Assembly: GCA_025642065.1 (NCBI GenBank)
Contig: JAODUP010000043.1
Span: 710,001-774,000 of the forward strand
Source of the DNA: Paralvinella palmiformis
Lineage: Eukaryota > Annelida > Polychaeta > Terebellida > Alvinellidae
Length of the DNA: 64,000 nt
Direction: 5' to 3'
Of the stretch, positions 13,023 to 22,584 are shown piece by piece (within the stretch, counting starts at the first letter, position 1; the number at the start of each line of letters is the position of its first letter). Under the pieces are notes generated by a model, which did no database searches, was not told where the DNA came from, and was given only the letters and a program-made list of their open reading frames with translations. The position numbers were made by a program, and so were the translations under genes.

Positions 13023-13486
13023 TATATTGCTATATGTAAACATTGGTCGCTAATACAACATTGTTGTTATGTGTTTCAGATCAACTTGAAGAGATCCGCA
13101 AAGTAACACTGTCCAAGGTAATATGTACTAATGCCGATGATATTGAGGTTATACAACCTAATGTTATGGAGCTGCCATTTAGAGAAGCTTATCCAGAAAA
13201 TCTGTAAGTAATGCTAATATTTCTGATGCACACGCGCGCGTGTGCGCGCGTGTGTGTGTGCGTGTGTGTACGAGCACGATTCAATATACATATTGAATAT
13301 TACACGATACAAAGCTATTTCGATATTAACCAATAAAGATCTTTATTTTTCAGGTATTCGACATTCAAAGAGAAGAGTGGTATGAATGAGCGATGGTTCT
13401 CCCATCTCTGGCTGACTCATTATAATCAACGTGTAAACTGCTCTTGTATACCTGATATTAATTTTGATTACTGGCGCCAGTTCTAA
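858..13486 (+). CDS. Animal haem peroxidase (peroxidasin / chorion peroxidase-like), 5' end unresolved
   Basis: Exons, all phase-consistent with GT/AG borders: 858-941, 1262-1372, 1821-1950, 2201-2442, 3140-3328, 3537-3701, 3831-3935, 4109-4231, 4347-4482, 4733-4851, 7503-7645, 8174-8384, 8843-8951, 10097-10263, 12128-12251 or 13080-13203, and 13354-13486 (TAA). About 763 codons are visible. The first three exons look like a propeptide. The catalytic domain opens with [14 protein letters not shown] in exon 4. QWGQFVDHD (exon 5) holds the distal His and the calcium-site Asp. GDERVNE (exon 9) gives the catalytic Arg and haem-linked Glu, followed by [13 protein letters not shown] (exon 11) carries the proximal haem His. 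[14 protein letters not shown] spans exons 12-13. Family members oxidise halides or phenols with H2O2, usually outside the cell. No signal peptide is visible: the frame extends upstream to an ATG at 800, but that start is not signal-like, so a leader exon probably lies further left. A Harbinger element fills intron 10. Confidence 0.9.
1051..1112. repeat. Compound (TA)n(TG)n microsatellite
   Basis: A run of TA dinucleotides passes directly into TG dinucleotides in peroxidase intron 1. Similar TA-to-TG compound tracts recur in this gene at about 3760-3807 and elsewhere in the window at about 53460-53640. Confidence 0.95.
1754..1787. repeat. (TA)n microsatellite in peroxidase intron 2
   Basis: A pure alternating TA run lies about 35 bases upstream of the 1821 exon acceptor. 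It produces the spurious isoleucine-tyrosine frames seen on both strands here. Confidence 0.95.
2030..2193. repeat. (ACTC)41 tetranucleotide microsatellite abutting a splice acceptor
   Basis: About 164 bases of uninterrupted CTCA/ACTC repeat end only seven bases before the exon that begins at 2201. Every unit contains CTCAC, which fits the animal branch-point consensus YTNAY, so the array may itself supply branch points for the following exon. Confidence 0.95.
2448..2876. repeat. 53-bp minisatellite, eight copies, starting at a splice donor
   Basis: Copies begin at 2448, 2501, 2554, 2607, 2661, 2714, 2767 and 2825. Periods are 53 or 54 bases except for one of 58, caused by small TA expansions inside units. 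Copies are nearly identical, differing mainly at TACATATG versus TACACATG and AGTCGTCG versus CTGTCGTC. The first copy starts six bases into the intron, so it overlaps the donor GTGAGTAG of the exon ending at 2442. Each unit contains TGATGTCATCA. Confidence 0.95.
5375..6115 (+). pseudogene. Harbinger (HARBI1-like) transposase remnant
   Basis: Pieces of a Harbinger transposase appear in family order but in different frames. An Arg-rich lead-in (about 5375-5500) is followed by [12 protein letters not shown] and PRISK (5560-5660). After a frame change comes [13 protein letters not shown] (about 5700-5750), then [13 protein letters not shown] (about 5900-5935), then [11 protein letters not shown] (about 5972-6005). 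These correspond to the helix-rich N-terminal part and the start of the DDE nuclease in HARBI1-type proteins. Several frame changes, an early stop near 5815 and a gap where the second catalytic Asp would be expected show it is dead. No intact C-terminal catalytic part is seen. Confidence 0.7.
6399..6797 (-). pseudogene. MADF-like DNA-binding frame of the Harbinger element
   Basis: A 132-codon minus-strand frame contains an acidic stretch ([12 protein letters not shown]) followed by [12 protein letters not shown] and [11 protein letters not shown] at residues about 43-70. This spacing resembles the start of a MADF/Myb-like domain (hydrophobic helix, RP-x-x-Y, H-x-x-Y/W-x-N-K). Harbinger elements commonly carry such a second protein, which helps the transposase enter the nucleus and bind its ends. 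The C-terminal third is low-complexity and probably not coding. The assignment rests on a short pattern and on the neighbouring transposase remnant. Confidence 0.4.
8587..8653. repeat. (TC)n(TG)n compound microsatellite
   Basis: CT dinucleotides pass into a TG run in the peroxidase intron between exons 12 and 13. A second TG tract follows at about 8975-9013, just after exon 13. Confidence 0.9.
9395..10083. repeat. Cluster of (TA)n, (TAG)n and (ATA)n microsatellites in a peroxidase intron
   Basis: TA run at about 9397-9432, TAG/GTA-rich tract at about 9935-9990, and ATA/TAA run at about 10049-10083 ending 14 bases before the exon at 10097. The remainder of this 1.1-kb intron is AT-rich with no recognisable gene. 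Confidence 0.85.
10274..10337. repeat. (TA)32 microsatellite next to a splice donor
   Basis: A pure TA run of about 64 bases begins 10 bases after the donor of the exon ending at 10263. GAT/TGA trinucleotide tracts follow at about 10555-10575 and 10672-10722. Confidence 0.95.
11686..11762. repeat. Short hairpin with transposon-like lead sequence
   Basis: A perfect 13-bp inverted repeat, GCGTATGAAAATT at 11729-11741 and its complement at 11750-11762, has an eight-base loop. It is preceded by GGCCCTGTCACACC at about 11686, a sequence of the kind that begins some DNA-transposon ends. No second terminus was identified. Confidence 0.5.
11864..12373 (+). repeat. Tandem segmental duplication, copy 1 (with peroxidase exon 15a)
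   Basis: This block is repeated at 12821-13311 with near identity over the intron sequence, the exon (12128-12251) and the first hundred bases of the following intron. Differences include small substitutions before the TA tract and different TA-run lengths (about 12018-12060 here). The offset between copies is 952-957 bases. Confidence 0.9.
12128..12251 (+). CDS. Peroxidase exon 15a (alternative copy)
   Basis: 124-base exon preceded by TTTCAG and followed by GTAAGT. It encodes [16 protein letters not shown] through [10 protein letters not shown], the conserved region near the C terminus of the peroxidase domain. It starts in phase 1 and ends in phase 2, so it cannot be joined to its twin at 13080-13203 without shifting the frame, nor can both be skipped. 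It encodes Gln (CAG) where the twin encodes Glu (GAG). Confidence 0.85.
12821..13311 (+). repeat. Tandem segmental duplication, copy 2 (with peroxidase exon 15b)
   Basis: Second copy of the block at 11864-12373, preceded by a TA microsatellite (about 12776-12809) and containing its own TA run (about 12980-13013). Both splice sites and the intron sequence next to them are retained. Confidence 0.9.
13080..13203 (+). CDS. Peroxidase exon 15b (alternative copy)
   Basis: Same length, phases and splice signals as exon 15a. One residue differs: Glu (GAG) replaces Gln (CAG) in the ADDI-x-VIQP segment. This copy lies nearer the final exon at 13354. Either copy joins in frame with the exon ending at 10263 and the exon starting at 13354. 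Confidence 0.85.
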
Positions 13487-13699
13487 GTCACCACGCACAG
13501 GCATATTATTACTGTGTTTTCGCTTCAGAATTAAATCAGTTAAATTTCATAGAATAATATTATGAGAGAATTGTATTTGATTTCTTAGCCTAACTTATTG
13601 TAATCTAGTACATGCCGTATATACCTTTTTCTCTCAATTCAAATTGTTTATTTTCGTACATAGTAAGCTAATTAAATATACGGTTGTACAGAATTAAAG

Positions 13700-13705
13700 A
13701 ATAAA
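13700..13705 (+). terminator. Candidate poly(A) signal of the peroxidase gene
   Basis: AATAAA lies 214 bases after the peroxidase stop codon (13484-13486), in AT-rich sequence that reads as a 3' UTR. Confidence 0.45.
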
Positions 13706-13706
13706 C

Positions 13707-15040
13707 AACAAAAATTAGAAACAGCAGTGTTTGAAACAATTATTTGCAAAAGAACTGGTGATTGCAGCACGTAACCTGTTCGTGATGTCAACTCGAAGTC
13801 GTTCTATCACGGGAAAAAGTATACTCACTACATCGTTTACGACGTCAATTTCATTTAATAATCAAACATCTTTGGTTTCTTATCCGATCTAAGTACACAT
13901 CAGTAATCTGCTTAATAACGGCAATTAACGTTCTGGAAGTTCTGGAAACGAAAGAAAATCAATCAATATAATTTTGTGGATGTCTGCACAATGATTGAAT
14001 GAAGAAACAGAGAATTGAAATAATGCGATATCTGGCTCCCAGAATAGAATATAGGGGGATTGAGTAAATTATATATGAATAATAAAATAAGTGTTCTACA
14101 GTGTGTAGCGATTATTAGAGAGAAGTGTATCGAATAATATAAATGAAATGTGCCATGTTCATGTACATATTCTGTTCTTACTATCCTATTTGTGACGCAC
14201 CAAGCTATTTAGAAGGAAATCAGGTTCCCCCCTCACCGTGAAATTTATGCGGGTTCGTACTTCGCTGCCTACTGATCGGCCGTTACACTTGATGTATTAT
14301 ATAGATTGAAGTTTTTGTTTAAAATTTATTTTTCCACGTTGAACCGGCATCATTTGAAAGAAAAGCACGCGTTAAAAAACAACCGGAAATGCAGGTGCTA
14401 CGAATTCTCATATTAAGCGATAGTATTTTGTTTTATAACCGATCACTATATTTAATTACCTCAGCGTTCACTTTAAGTCTGGCGGTGAGATGAATCCCCA
14501 ACACATGCTATTATAACAACAAAGGACGTTTAATTATTGCAGAGACGTCTCCTGCTCCATGAATAATAAACAAGTTGGTGATCCGTACGTCAGTGCATAA
14601 TCGGTTAGTTATATAACTTGGCATTAATTAATGATTTAATCACATAATGTGCTTGATCTAACAGACGTTTCCTGGCAGAGTAAGAGAATTTCTAGCAAAG
14701 ATGCGGATAAGAATGGGAACAGTGATACCACTTTGCAATATATGGTTTTGTTAATTAGATTTTTTTTTCATGTTTGAATGTTTCTAATTTGGTAACCATT
14801 CATCAGTAAGACATTTTGCTGAGATGTTTTGGTTAATTATTCGTGAGAATATGTTTTAAAATATTCTCACTAGAGTTCTATTGCACTCGCCAGGATATTT
14901 TGCTATGTGGAAAATGAGATACTTGTTTTTTGTATACCTGTCATGAAAAAATTACATTAAAAACTCTGATTCTTGGTTACCCTTTATTTACTTTGATAAT
15001 TAAATATTTATACTGAAGAATATTTAAACGGCCTCTAACT
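13707..15040. other. AT-rich intergenic sequence, no gene seen
   Basis: No long frame, tRNA-like sequence or repeat copy was recognised here. It separates the peroxidase gene from the SINE/LINE/LTR cluster that starts at about 15042. Confidence 0.7.
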
Positions 15041-15041
15041 G

Positions 15042-15150
15042 GCAGCATGGTTGGGCTCAGATCCATGGCATCCGAGTTCAAGCCCTACCACGCTATGTCA
15101 GAAGGGTGTTTCGTCTTTCACTTCGCCTCACTACTCTAGCCCTAATAAAG
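15042..15150 (+). mobile_element. tRNA-headed SINE fragment (family of 38695-38876)
   Basis: A B-box-like GAGTTCAAGCCC is followed by GGTGTTTCGTCTTTCACTTC, which matches the body of the intact SINE at 38695-38876 read on its own strand. The 3' part with the ATC tail is missing. Confidence 0.6.
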
Positions 15151-15544
15151 CGCACTTACTAACTGTAAATTCAAATGAGCTGTACAGTATCACTCGGCCA
15201 ATATGAGATCCTTAAAAGTTATAAATAGTGAGGAATAAATATTGAATGCAACCAAAGCATTATGAAATAGTCGAGTTTCACGAAGAAATAAAAAAATATA
15301 TTATTTTCTTCAAATAACCTATAAATGCTGGTTGCATTTTCGAGAATATTCCGGTATTAACAGTGTTCTGTGGTTATCGTGGGGGAGTTGTTTTAAAGAA
15401 GTCGCATCAAGTATTGGCGATGATCCTGATCTAGTTCGACAAAGTGGAGATAACATGTTCCATTTTAGTGGAATGCATCCCTACATGGTTACACCGTCAC
15501 CAGTGGGACTTTGTACACCAAAAGGTCTTCATTTCTGAATATTC

Positions 15545-15652
15545 CATGGTACCTTGACTATGAGATTACCCAAACCCTGTGTTAGGTGCTCCACATAGCT
15601 CGATTATTTTCGAGGATAGTGGTGCCTATTTAAGTTTGTTGTTGTTGTTGTT
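15545..15652 (+). mobile_element. CR1/L2-type LINE 3'-end fragment
   Basis: The stretch with ACTATGAGATTACCC, CTGTGTTAGGTGC and TTTTCGAGGATA corresponds to the 3' UTR of the LINE at 22585-23335 and to the fragment at 30616-30755. It ends in a TTG microsatellite that runs into the LTR-like repeat at 15654. Confidence 0.6.
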
Positions 15653-15653
15653 G

Positions 15654-16838
15654 CAGCCAAAATAGCTTTAATAATTTGTTAGTTAGCTCATGGTAACTAC
15701 TGTAGGAATTTTTAAAATTGTTTACGTTGGCGTGCGTGTGGCATATTGGTTTCCGGTGGTTTTGGAAGCTTTGGAATGTTTGGTAAGCACAATTAGTTGT
15801 TTGTCACCGGGTGACTTATGAATAAATACAACCTGCGTTCTTTCTCCAGGATCAGGACATCTACCTTTGGGTTGCATTTGGTATCAGGAGAGAGTTCAGC
15901 TTGTACAATATACACGAGACGGAACCACACCACTCACACCATATACCTATTAAGAAATGTTAGACGTAAAATTAATGAAACCTACTCAGGTCGGACACTT
16001 GTTAAGTAGATCTAATTATCAACTAGATCTATGTAACTGAAACGCCCTCGATAAACAAGATGTTAGCCGGTCTTTGCTCTTATTCCCAAGCCCGAACCGG
16101 CGCCCAAAAACGGCTGTTTCCGGGGTGTACACACCTCACCTCTTCGACCACAGGGCAGGCCAGACTGACCAGATAGATATAAGACCAAAATAACCCGAAA
16201 TTAAACGTGCGTTTTGAAAGACTTAACCGGTTATGTGAGCAGTTGGGAGGGAACATTTCCAGTAACTGCCTAAAATAAGATATCGTATCGTAAAGAATGT
16301 AATATAAAACTCTGGGGTATCCCATTGAGTCTGTTGTAAGGAATAGCCCCAGGCAATATACGGAAAGCCACGGACGAGCATCATTGGCCGAGAGCTGTAT
16401 CCCGATACTAGATAGTATACTCGGAGCTTTTCGCCCATAAATTAAAGAGGGAAAATACCCTCCTCACTGATAGAACAGGGGAGACCTTTCTTATATTGGC
16501 GCCAAAAGGATCTGACCAGCTCAAAGCCAAGACATGCACATCCTAGTGGAAACTGAATATAAAAATAAGAGTTAATAATCAAGACGCAAAGGGTCACATA
16601 ATAATTGTCAGACAGAGTCAACTTATGCAGAACTCATGCGGGTTTGTGACGAGAACAGATTGCTGGAAGAATTTGTTGTACACTATGTGTGTAATGTAAC
16701 TCTGTGTCAGAATAAAACTCTCGAAGATCTACTTAGATGATCTGTTTTGATTGAGTTGTGATGATCTTTAACCCTGAACGGTGGACACCGTATCAAACAC
16801 GCGTAACCATAATATTAATATTGTAACAAGTCGAACGT
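15654..16838 (+). mobile_element. LTR-like region of a BEL/Pao element (left copy)
   Basis: Two parts of this region recur further right. About 15654-15840 matches 23842-24035, and about 16620-16838 matches 25636-25832, at roughly 80-90% by eye. The second part contains AATAAAACTCTCGAAG, a plausible LTR polyadenylation signal, and is followed by the gag-to-integrase body starting at about 17070. I infer a 5' LTR of about 1.2 kb; exact termini are uncertain because homology runs upstream of the first TGTTAG. Confidence 0.55.
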
Positions 16839-17073
16839 AAATTCACCAAGACAAGAAAGAACATATCCAAGTACAACGCGGCATCCATTGAATCCACGGT
16901 AGAAGTGTAACTAACCCAGTTGGATGCGTGCTAGATAATCGAGACGTTTTTCTCCGGTGGACCGTTCGAGTTATCAAGAATTATGGGATCGAATGCAAGT
17001 GAAGTGGTCTACGAAACCGAGGATTAGCCTCCTCAAAGCCTGATGGAATCTGTACCAAATATACAAATGGACC

Positions 17074-17813
17074 TTGATGGACTCAAGGGAGTACAAGGTT
17101 TATTTAGGACATGAGAGGACCGGATTTGCGCCCTTGCGTTATTGTATGCTTTGTAATGCGTACAATAATATGAGACCAACAGAAGATCTTAAAGGCTTAG
17201 AAGAGGCAGTATATGGAGCATTTCAGAAATTTGATGGGATCCAAGATCGTTACGTTGAACTTTCAGCAAAGGTAGAGCCGAATAAAGTCATCCATTGCAA
17301 AAATCCCATTTTCGGGATATGAAAAATAGATTTCGCAAGGCACGATAAAGGTATGATGAAATGCAAACTCACTGTAAAATATAGCCTGAAGTCAGCATTT
17401 CACAAGTAAGATCCAGGGCAACTAAGGCCAGTCGAGTGAGCAGTACAACAAGCTGACTAGCCAAGGCCGCAGCCAAGAGAGGTACTTTGGTTATAAAAAT
17501 AAAGATGCAAGGCCAAGTGAGCCAGAAGAAATTACCACAGAGGGCTTGGGACGCTGAAAGAGAAGTCAAGAGATTGGAGATGATAACGGAAATGGAAATT
17601 CAGAAGTTAAATATGGAAGCCGAATTGGATGTCGCACGGATAGAAGAAGAAATTCAATTCGTTGAAAGAAGTGGAGCCATGATATCTGTCATTAAATCAA
17701 GACCAGTATCTGTGATTCATGAAACCACTCCTAAAATAACTTTAGATATTCCAGTTAAGAGACGATCTCCACAATCCATACTGAATACTACGCCAATTCC
17801 TCCAGTACAATAA
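17074..17813 (+). pseudogene. BEL/Pao gag remnant (coiled-coil part)
   Basis: Two frames (17074-17322 and 17487-17813), separated by stops, occupy the gag position. The second is strongly helical and charged, with KRLEMITEMEIQKLNMEAEL and ARIEEEIQF, as in the N-terminal coiled-coil region of BEL/Pao Gag. No intact start-to-stop gene remains. Assignment is mainly by position upstream of the zinc-knuckle, protease and RT remnants. Confidence 0.45.
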
Positions 17814-18088
17814 CTGAATCCATTAGCTCCATAATGATTTGTTTTACCACGGCCTTTGAAAACTGAAACGTACAGCGTGGAACAAGAGACGAGAGTAAAT
17901 TACGTTTCAAAGTTTCCAAGTTCGTATAGGCTTACACTTAGTCCTACATCCAGAAAACCTGATGCACAAAGAAAGCCAACCAAACGCGTATTTAGGGGCA
18001 AAAAGGGCCAGCAGCTTCAATGTCCAAGTGGAAGGCAAGAAAACAACCCAGAGTGACATTTCTTGGATGACTGACTACAAACCCTATT

Positions 18089-18316
18089 GTGGTCATGAAG
18101 GTACATGTCAAAGTCAAGTGCCATGTGTGTGAAAGATATCACCAAATGATCGACTGTCATCAATTCAAGACGATGTCTCCTCAGAAACGCCTGGAGATCG
18201 TGAGAGAAAGGAGGTGGTGTTACAATTACGTGAAGTTCTCTAACCATAGCCCCCGAAAGTGTCGACACAATAGTGAATGTTCGGTCAAGAATTGCGGGAA
18301 GAAACATTCAGTTTAA
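18089..18316 (+). pseudogene. BEL/Pao gag zinc-knuckle remnant
   Basis: The frame encodes CHVCERYHQMIDC, then a basic linker ending RRWCYNYVKFSNHSPRKC and CSVKNCGKKHS. The paired Cys-His clusters with this spacing are typical of the nucleic-acid-binding end of BEL/Pao Gag, just before the protease. Some zinc ligands are altered; for example, Tyr stands where a Cys is usual. Confidence 0.7.
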
Positions 18317-18329
18317 TTACATGATGATC

Positions 18330-18554
18330 ACACCGCCTAAAGACAAGACTTTCATGGGTGAGTTCAGTAACGAAGAAACGAAAACTGAGGTGTGTGGACC
18401 AGTCAAGAGTAATAAACTTTCGACAAAGATAGCCCTGCCTATAGTCTCAATCTATATTCCAGGAAGAGGCCTAAGCAATTTCAACAAGATACAAGCCCTG
18501 TTGGACTCCGGGAGCAATAGGACATTTTGTTTTACCAAGTTGGCGGATGAGTAA
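18330..18554 (+). pseudogene. BEL/Pao aspartic protease remnant
   Basis: LLDSGSNRTF contains the retropepsin-type DSG active-site motif, followed by CFTKLADE, as in BEL/Pao proteases (LLDSGSxxTFC). The frame ends at a stop near 18554 and overlaps the end of the zinc-knuckle frame. Downstream sequence to about 18780 is broken by stops. Confidence 0.7.
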
Positions 18555-18779
18555 CAGCTGAAGGGTTAAAGAACCAGCCTATCCGTAGAAACGCTTGGTG
18601 AAGACGAGAGCTCGAAAGTAATAGAGTACTAGATCTAGGTTAAACCTACCTCTGGTAAACGAAATAATATTGTACAGTTACCAAGGGTGCACGCATTGAA
18701 GACTTTCCCGAAGGGGTATCCGTTCTAGTCAAGAGTCGGTTACATCCTTTTCGTGAAGATGAGAGAGCCGTAGATATTT

Positions 18780-19240
18780 GGAATAAGTGGATTCTGAGAA
18801 GACCAGTTACGGTTATCCAATAATAGGAAAATGCCGGAATTCAAGATCTGCTAGAAAAGGGTTATACTGAGAAGGTTCCCTCAGATCTAGTGGCCCATCC
18901 AGCAGAAGAAAAAGAGTGGTATCTCCCACACCATAACGTTGTTAGCCAAACAAGTTCTGAATCGTGTTCGATTGTTCTGTTGAATATACGTGGATAACAC
19001 TGAACAAGCAAGTTCTTCAAGGACCAGACCTAACTAACTCCCTGATTGGTATCTTGCTGCGGTTCAGAGAGAGGCATGTTGCCATCATGGGTGATGTGGA
19101 AGGCATATTCCATCAAGTTCGAGTATCCCAGAAGCATCGTGATGTATTATGATTCCTTTGGTGGAAGAACGAAGATGTCAGGTCATAACCAAAAGTTTAC
19201 AGAATGACAGTCCATTTATTTGGCGGAATATGTGGTCTCA
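18780..19240 (+). pseudogene. BEL/Pao reverse transcriptase remnant
   Basis: The frame at 18964-19152 contains VFDCSVEY-type sequence, LQGPDLTNSLIGILLRFRER and FHQVRVSQKHRDVL, the highly characteristic early RT segment of BEL/Pao elements. The expected DIE triad position reads GDVEGIF. The frame stops at 19150 and continues briefly in another frame until a SINE insertion at 19262. The remaining catalytic RT motifs are not recognisable. Confidence 0.75.
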
Positions 19241-19261
19241 TCTGTGCCAATTTTGCATTAA

Positions 19262-19554
19262 AATAATGCATGTTTATATAGCGCCAGAACCAGGTAACCC
19301 TGTTCTGAGGCGCTGTACCATATTATTATCCCTGACTCAGACCTGTTTCCACCAAACACATATCTCAACTCCCAAGGGAACATACAACGCTTGCTGCCAT
19401 TATAGGCGCAAAGCGTTACTCAAACACATATAGCCATCGCGTCCTGTTAGGTACTCAATTTTATGACAACATTGCAGCTCACAGAGCCTCGAACACGTGA
19501 CCCTTCAGCTACGAGCCCTACACTCTAACTAACTGCGCTATCACGGCTCGATAG
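19262..19554 (-). mobile_element. tRNA-headed SINE with LINE-type tail, inserted in the Pao element
   Basis: Read on the minus strand it starts with a tRNA-like head: A box TAGCGCAGTTAGTTAG (near 19540) and B box GTGTTCGAGGC (near 19490). It ends with GCGCTATATAAA, the tail shared with LINE ends elsewhere here (26455, 60390). GCATTAA flanks it on both sides (19255-19261 and 19555-19561), consistent with a short target duplication. It interrupts the reverse-transcriptase region. Confidence 0.75.
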
Positions 19555-19599
19555 GCATTAAGAAGAACGGCAGAGAACTACGAAAAAGACAGTAAAAAG

Positions 19600-20237
19600 A
19601 GATATGTACGTGGATCACTGTCTTTCTTCGCAATATTCCAGAGGTGAAGCCAAGGGAGGATTCCATATGACAGGATGGTGTTCCAGTCACAAGGAGGTGA
19701 TCGAATCAATTTCACCTAGTGAAAGGGCGAAAGAGGTGTGAAGTCCTTGGACCTCGATAGAGAAAGAGTGCCAGTCGAAAGAGCCCTAGGCATGCATTGG
19801 GATACCGAGACAGATACGTTTGGTATCAAGATCCGACAGAAATAGCTATTATTTACCTGCTTAGAATTACCAGTTCGGCATATGATCAATTAGGATTCGT
19901 TAGTCCATATATCGTCAAGTCTAAGATGGTTTTCCAGGCTGAGTGCAAGCAGGGCGAAGGACGGGATGGTGGATTAGACCCAGTCAACTGTCAGAACTTT
20001 GAGAAGTTGCTAAAAGAACCGCCAGAATTAGAGAGGTTCAGAGTCAACCGGTGTTACATTACTGATGATTTTGGGCTAGTCATCCATGCTCAGCTTCATC
20101 ATTTTCGAGATACCTGCGAAGAAGAATATATGACAGCTTCCTATCTGAGATTGTGTTACGCAAATGGAGACATTCATTGTCCTTTGGTGATGGCCAAGTC
20201 GAGACTAGCGCCGATTCAATCCACGACAATTCTGTAG
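19600..20237 (+). pseudogene. BEL/Pao A17/Pao-domain remnant
   Basis: Sequence near 19775 encodes RALGMHWD. The frame 19797-20237 then carries LRITSSAYDQLGFVSPYIVK, the signature of the Pao/peptidase A17 region between RT/RNase H and integrase (VASxFDPLGFxxPFxxKAK in live copies). Stops separate it from the RT piece and from the integrase. Confidence 0.75.
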
Positions 20238-20289
20238 GGGTCTTAAAGGGACACTAGAGGTCCAAAGAATGGTGAACATTTCTGTAGAT

Positions 20290-20830
20290 TGAGTTAACCA
20301 TCAAGACGCACCTTTCACGTGGACTGGTGTGGACATTTTGGGCCCGTCTTGTTTGTGAAGAGAGATTCGAGGACGAGTTAAAGAGAAGAGGTACGGTTGC
20401 CTATTTACCTGTATAACCATGAGAGCGATTCATCTTGAGAAACTTTGCAGTATGGAGGGGGATTCATTCATCAATGCCCTCATCAGATTTATCGCCAGGA
20501 GAGGAAAGCCGAAGAAGATACGCTACGATTATGGTACAATTTTCACACGTGGTGACAAGGATCTATACGAAAAGCCATTCAACATTGGAATGACAGTGAT
20601 CAAACCCATCAGGACTTATTTTTAAGAAAAATTGAGTGGGAATTGAATTCGCCTGCTGCGTCTCACATGAGTGGAGTCTTGGAGCGTCATATCAGGATTG
20701 TGCGATGCACGCTCAACTCTACTCTAAGGAATCAAGTTTAAGATGACGAAAAATTAGACACAATTTTCACCGAGATTGAAAACATCGTTAATAATCGGCC
20801 ATTGACACCTGTCTCGTAGGATCTTACGAC
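20290..20830 (+). pseudogene. BEL/Pao integrase core remnant
   Basis: APFTWTGVDILGP marks the first integrase block. AIHLEKLCSMEGDSFINAL and FIARRGKPKKIRYDYG follow (second Asp block in the 20419-20625 frame), then PAASHMSGVLERHIRIVR with the catalytic Glu replaced by its local equivalent. The order and motifs are those of the BEL/Pao integrase DDE core. Internal stops and frame changes mark it as dead. Confidence 0.75.
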
Positions 20831-21125
20831 TTGCTGAGGACAGGACAAGGGTTTACATCACTACCCGGAGAATTCGATCATTTGGATACATACGGAAAAC
20901 TTTGGAGACAAGTACGGTTCCTAGTAAATGTATTCCGGAAACGTTGGATTCGAGAATATTTGCCGACCGTGATGATACGTACTGAGTGGATTAACGAAAA
21001 ACAGATTCTTTAGGTGGAAGACATTGTGATTATTCTTGATGAGAGCCGGCATATGATGCATTGGCCGCTGGTTCGTGTTCAGGGAGTATTTTCCGACGAA
21101 GACGGTAGTGTTCGCTCAGTTTAAG
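20831..21125 (+). pseudogene. BEL/Pao C-terminal domain (DUF5641-like) remnant
   Basis: LWRQVRFLVNVFRKRWIREY leads, after one in-frame stop, into HWPLVRVQGVFSDEDGSVRS. This pair is the known C-terminal extension of BEL/Pao integrase (WRR...FWxRWxxEYL; WPLGRV...DGxVR). It closes the polyprotein at about 21122 and sets the right limit of the internal region. Confidence 0.75.
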
Positions 21126-21784
21126 CTTAAGACTCCTTCAAATATTATGCACAAACCTGTAACCAAGGTTATATTATTGGAAGCTGCACGTCAGTATTAA
21201 TCGTATTAGATCGGAGAATATTTCTTGTACATTTTGGAATATTCTGTCTTTTGCAGTGTGAGTTTTGGACTATTTAATTCCTTTTTTAAAGACTTGTCAT
21301 GATTTGCTTCACGCAAGGTTATGACTTTCAACGTTAGACGTTAAAATAACTTGGGCTACTGTAATTACAGATATTTTCGCGTGTTTTTATTTCACGAATC
21401 CCCACCAATTAGCCAGTTCGCGGAACTTTATATCCGCGTATGGTGATTGCGAAAACAAAGTTTTTATTGCATGCTTTATCGTAAGATGAACACCGAAATA
21501 TATTAATATTTATTTAACAACGATGAAGGAGAGATGAAGGAGAGAGCAAAATAAAATAAATCAATTCAAAACCTATTGCCGCATTGCATTGTTTGCGTTG
21601 GGCAACCGGGAAATAAATGTCTAATTACCCCAATGCGTCACTTGTGGGGAGTCCACACCGTCACGTCATTGCCACAATAGACAGATTTCTTGTGATTGGA
21701 CGAAATCTTAATTGTAACAACCAATCATAGTGAAAGTAAAAACGAACGGTGGTCAACACGCTGGCCAAATCTCGCTAAATGTGC

Positions 21785-22003
21785 TTGAATAGAATAGAAT
21801 AGAATAGAAATTTATTTCCAACTTCCACAGTACAGACAATATATATATACATAAGCTAAATTTAAATGTACGACATATGTGGAATGCCGGTGGACCAGTG
21901 TAGCTATGAAGCTGTCTTCCCACTGCCTCATAATACATAATAGTGAGGTTCTGTGTGCGTGTATCACCATCAGCCAGCAACGCGGATATCAAAAAGGAAA
22001 ACA
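21785..22003 (-). mobile_element. Possible retroelement 3' tail with (TTCTA)n
   Basis: On the minus strand an AATAAA-containing sequence runs into TTCTATTCTATTCTATTC (21785-21810), the form of many LINE or SINE 3' tails. No coding part was found next to it. Confidence 0.35.
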
Positions 22004-22013
22004 ATTACTAGTA

Positions 22014-22295
<282 letters not shown>

Positions 22296-22584
22296 TCTTA
22301 AGAGTTTTAACAGGATCTAAGACACAATAAATTACAGAAAAATAACATAAAAATAACAGATTAGCTTAAGAATATCTTGCATACACAAAGAGATTATCTC
22401 GGATGATCAAGTACTTTACAGGTGTGTAATTATGGTAAATGGGTTCACATGCAGTGAGTATATCAACAACTAGATCTGGCCATCAGACAAAAAGGACCAT
22501 GATGGATGTGTATCGTACACACCAGTCTGCCGAAGTAATCCAGGACATTGAAAGATCAGGGTTTGGAAGTAGTATTTATACATC

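Noticed and set aside
15332..15538. 68-codon frame between the peroxidase and the Pao element
   Set aside because: No family resemblance, no splice context, and isolated in repeat-rich DNA.
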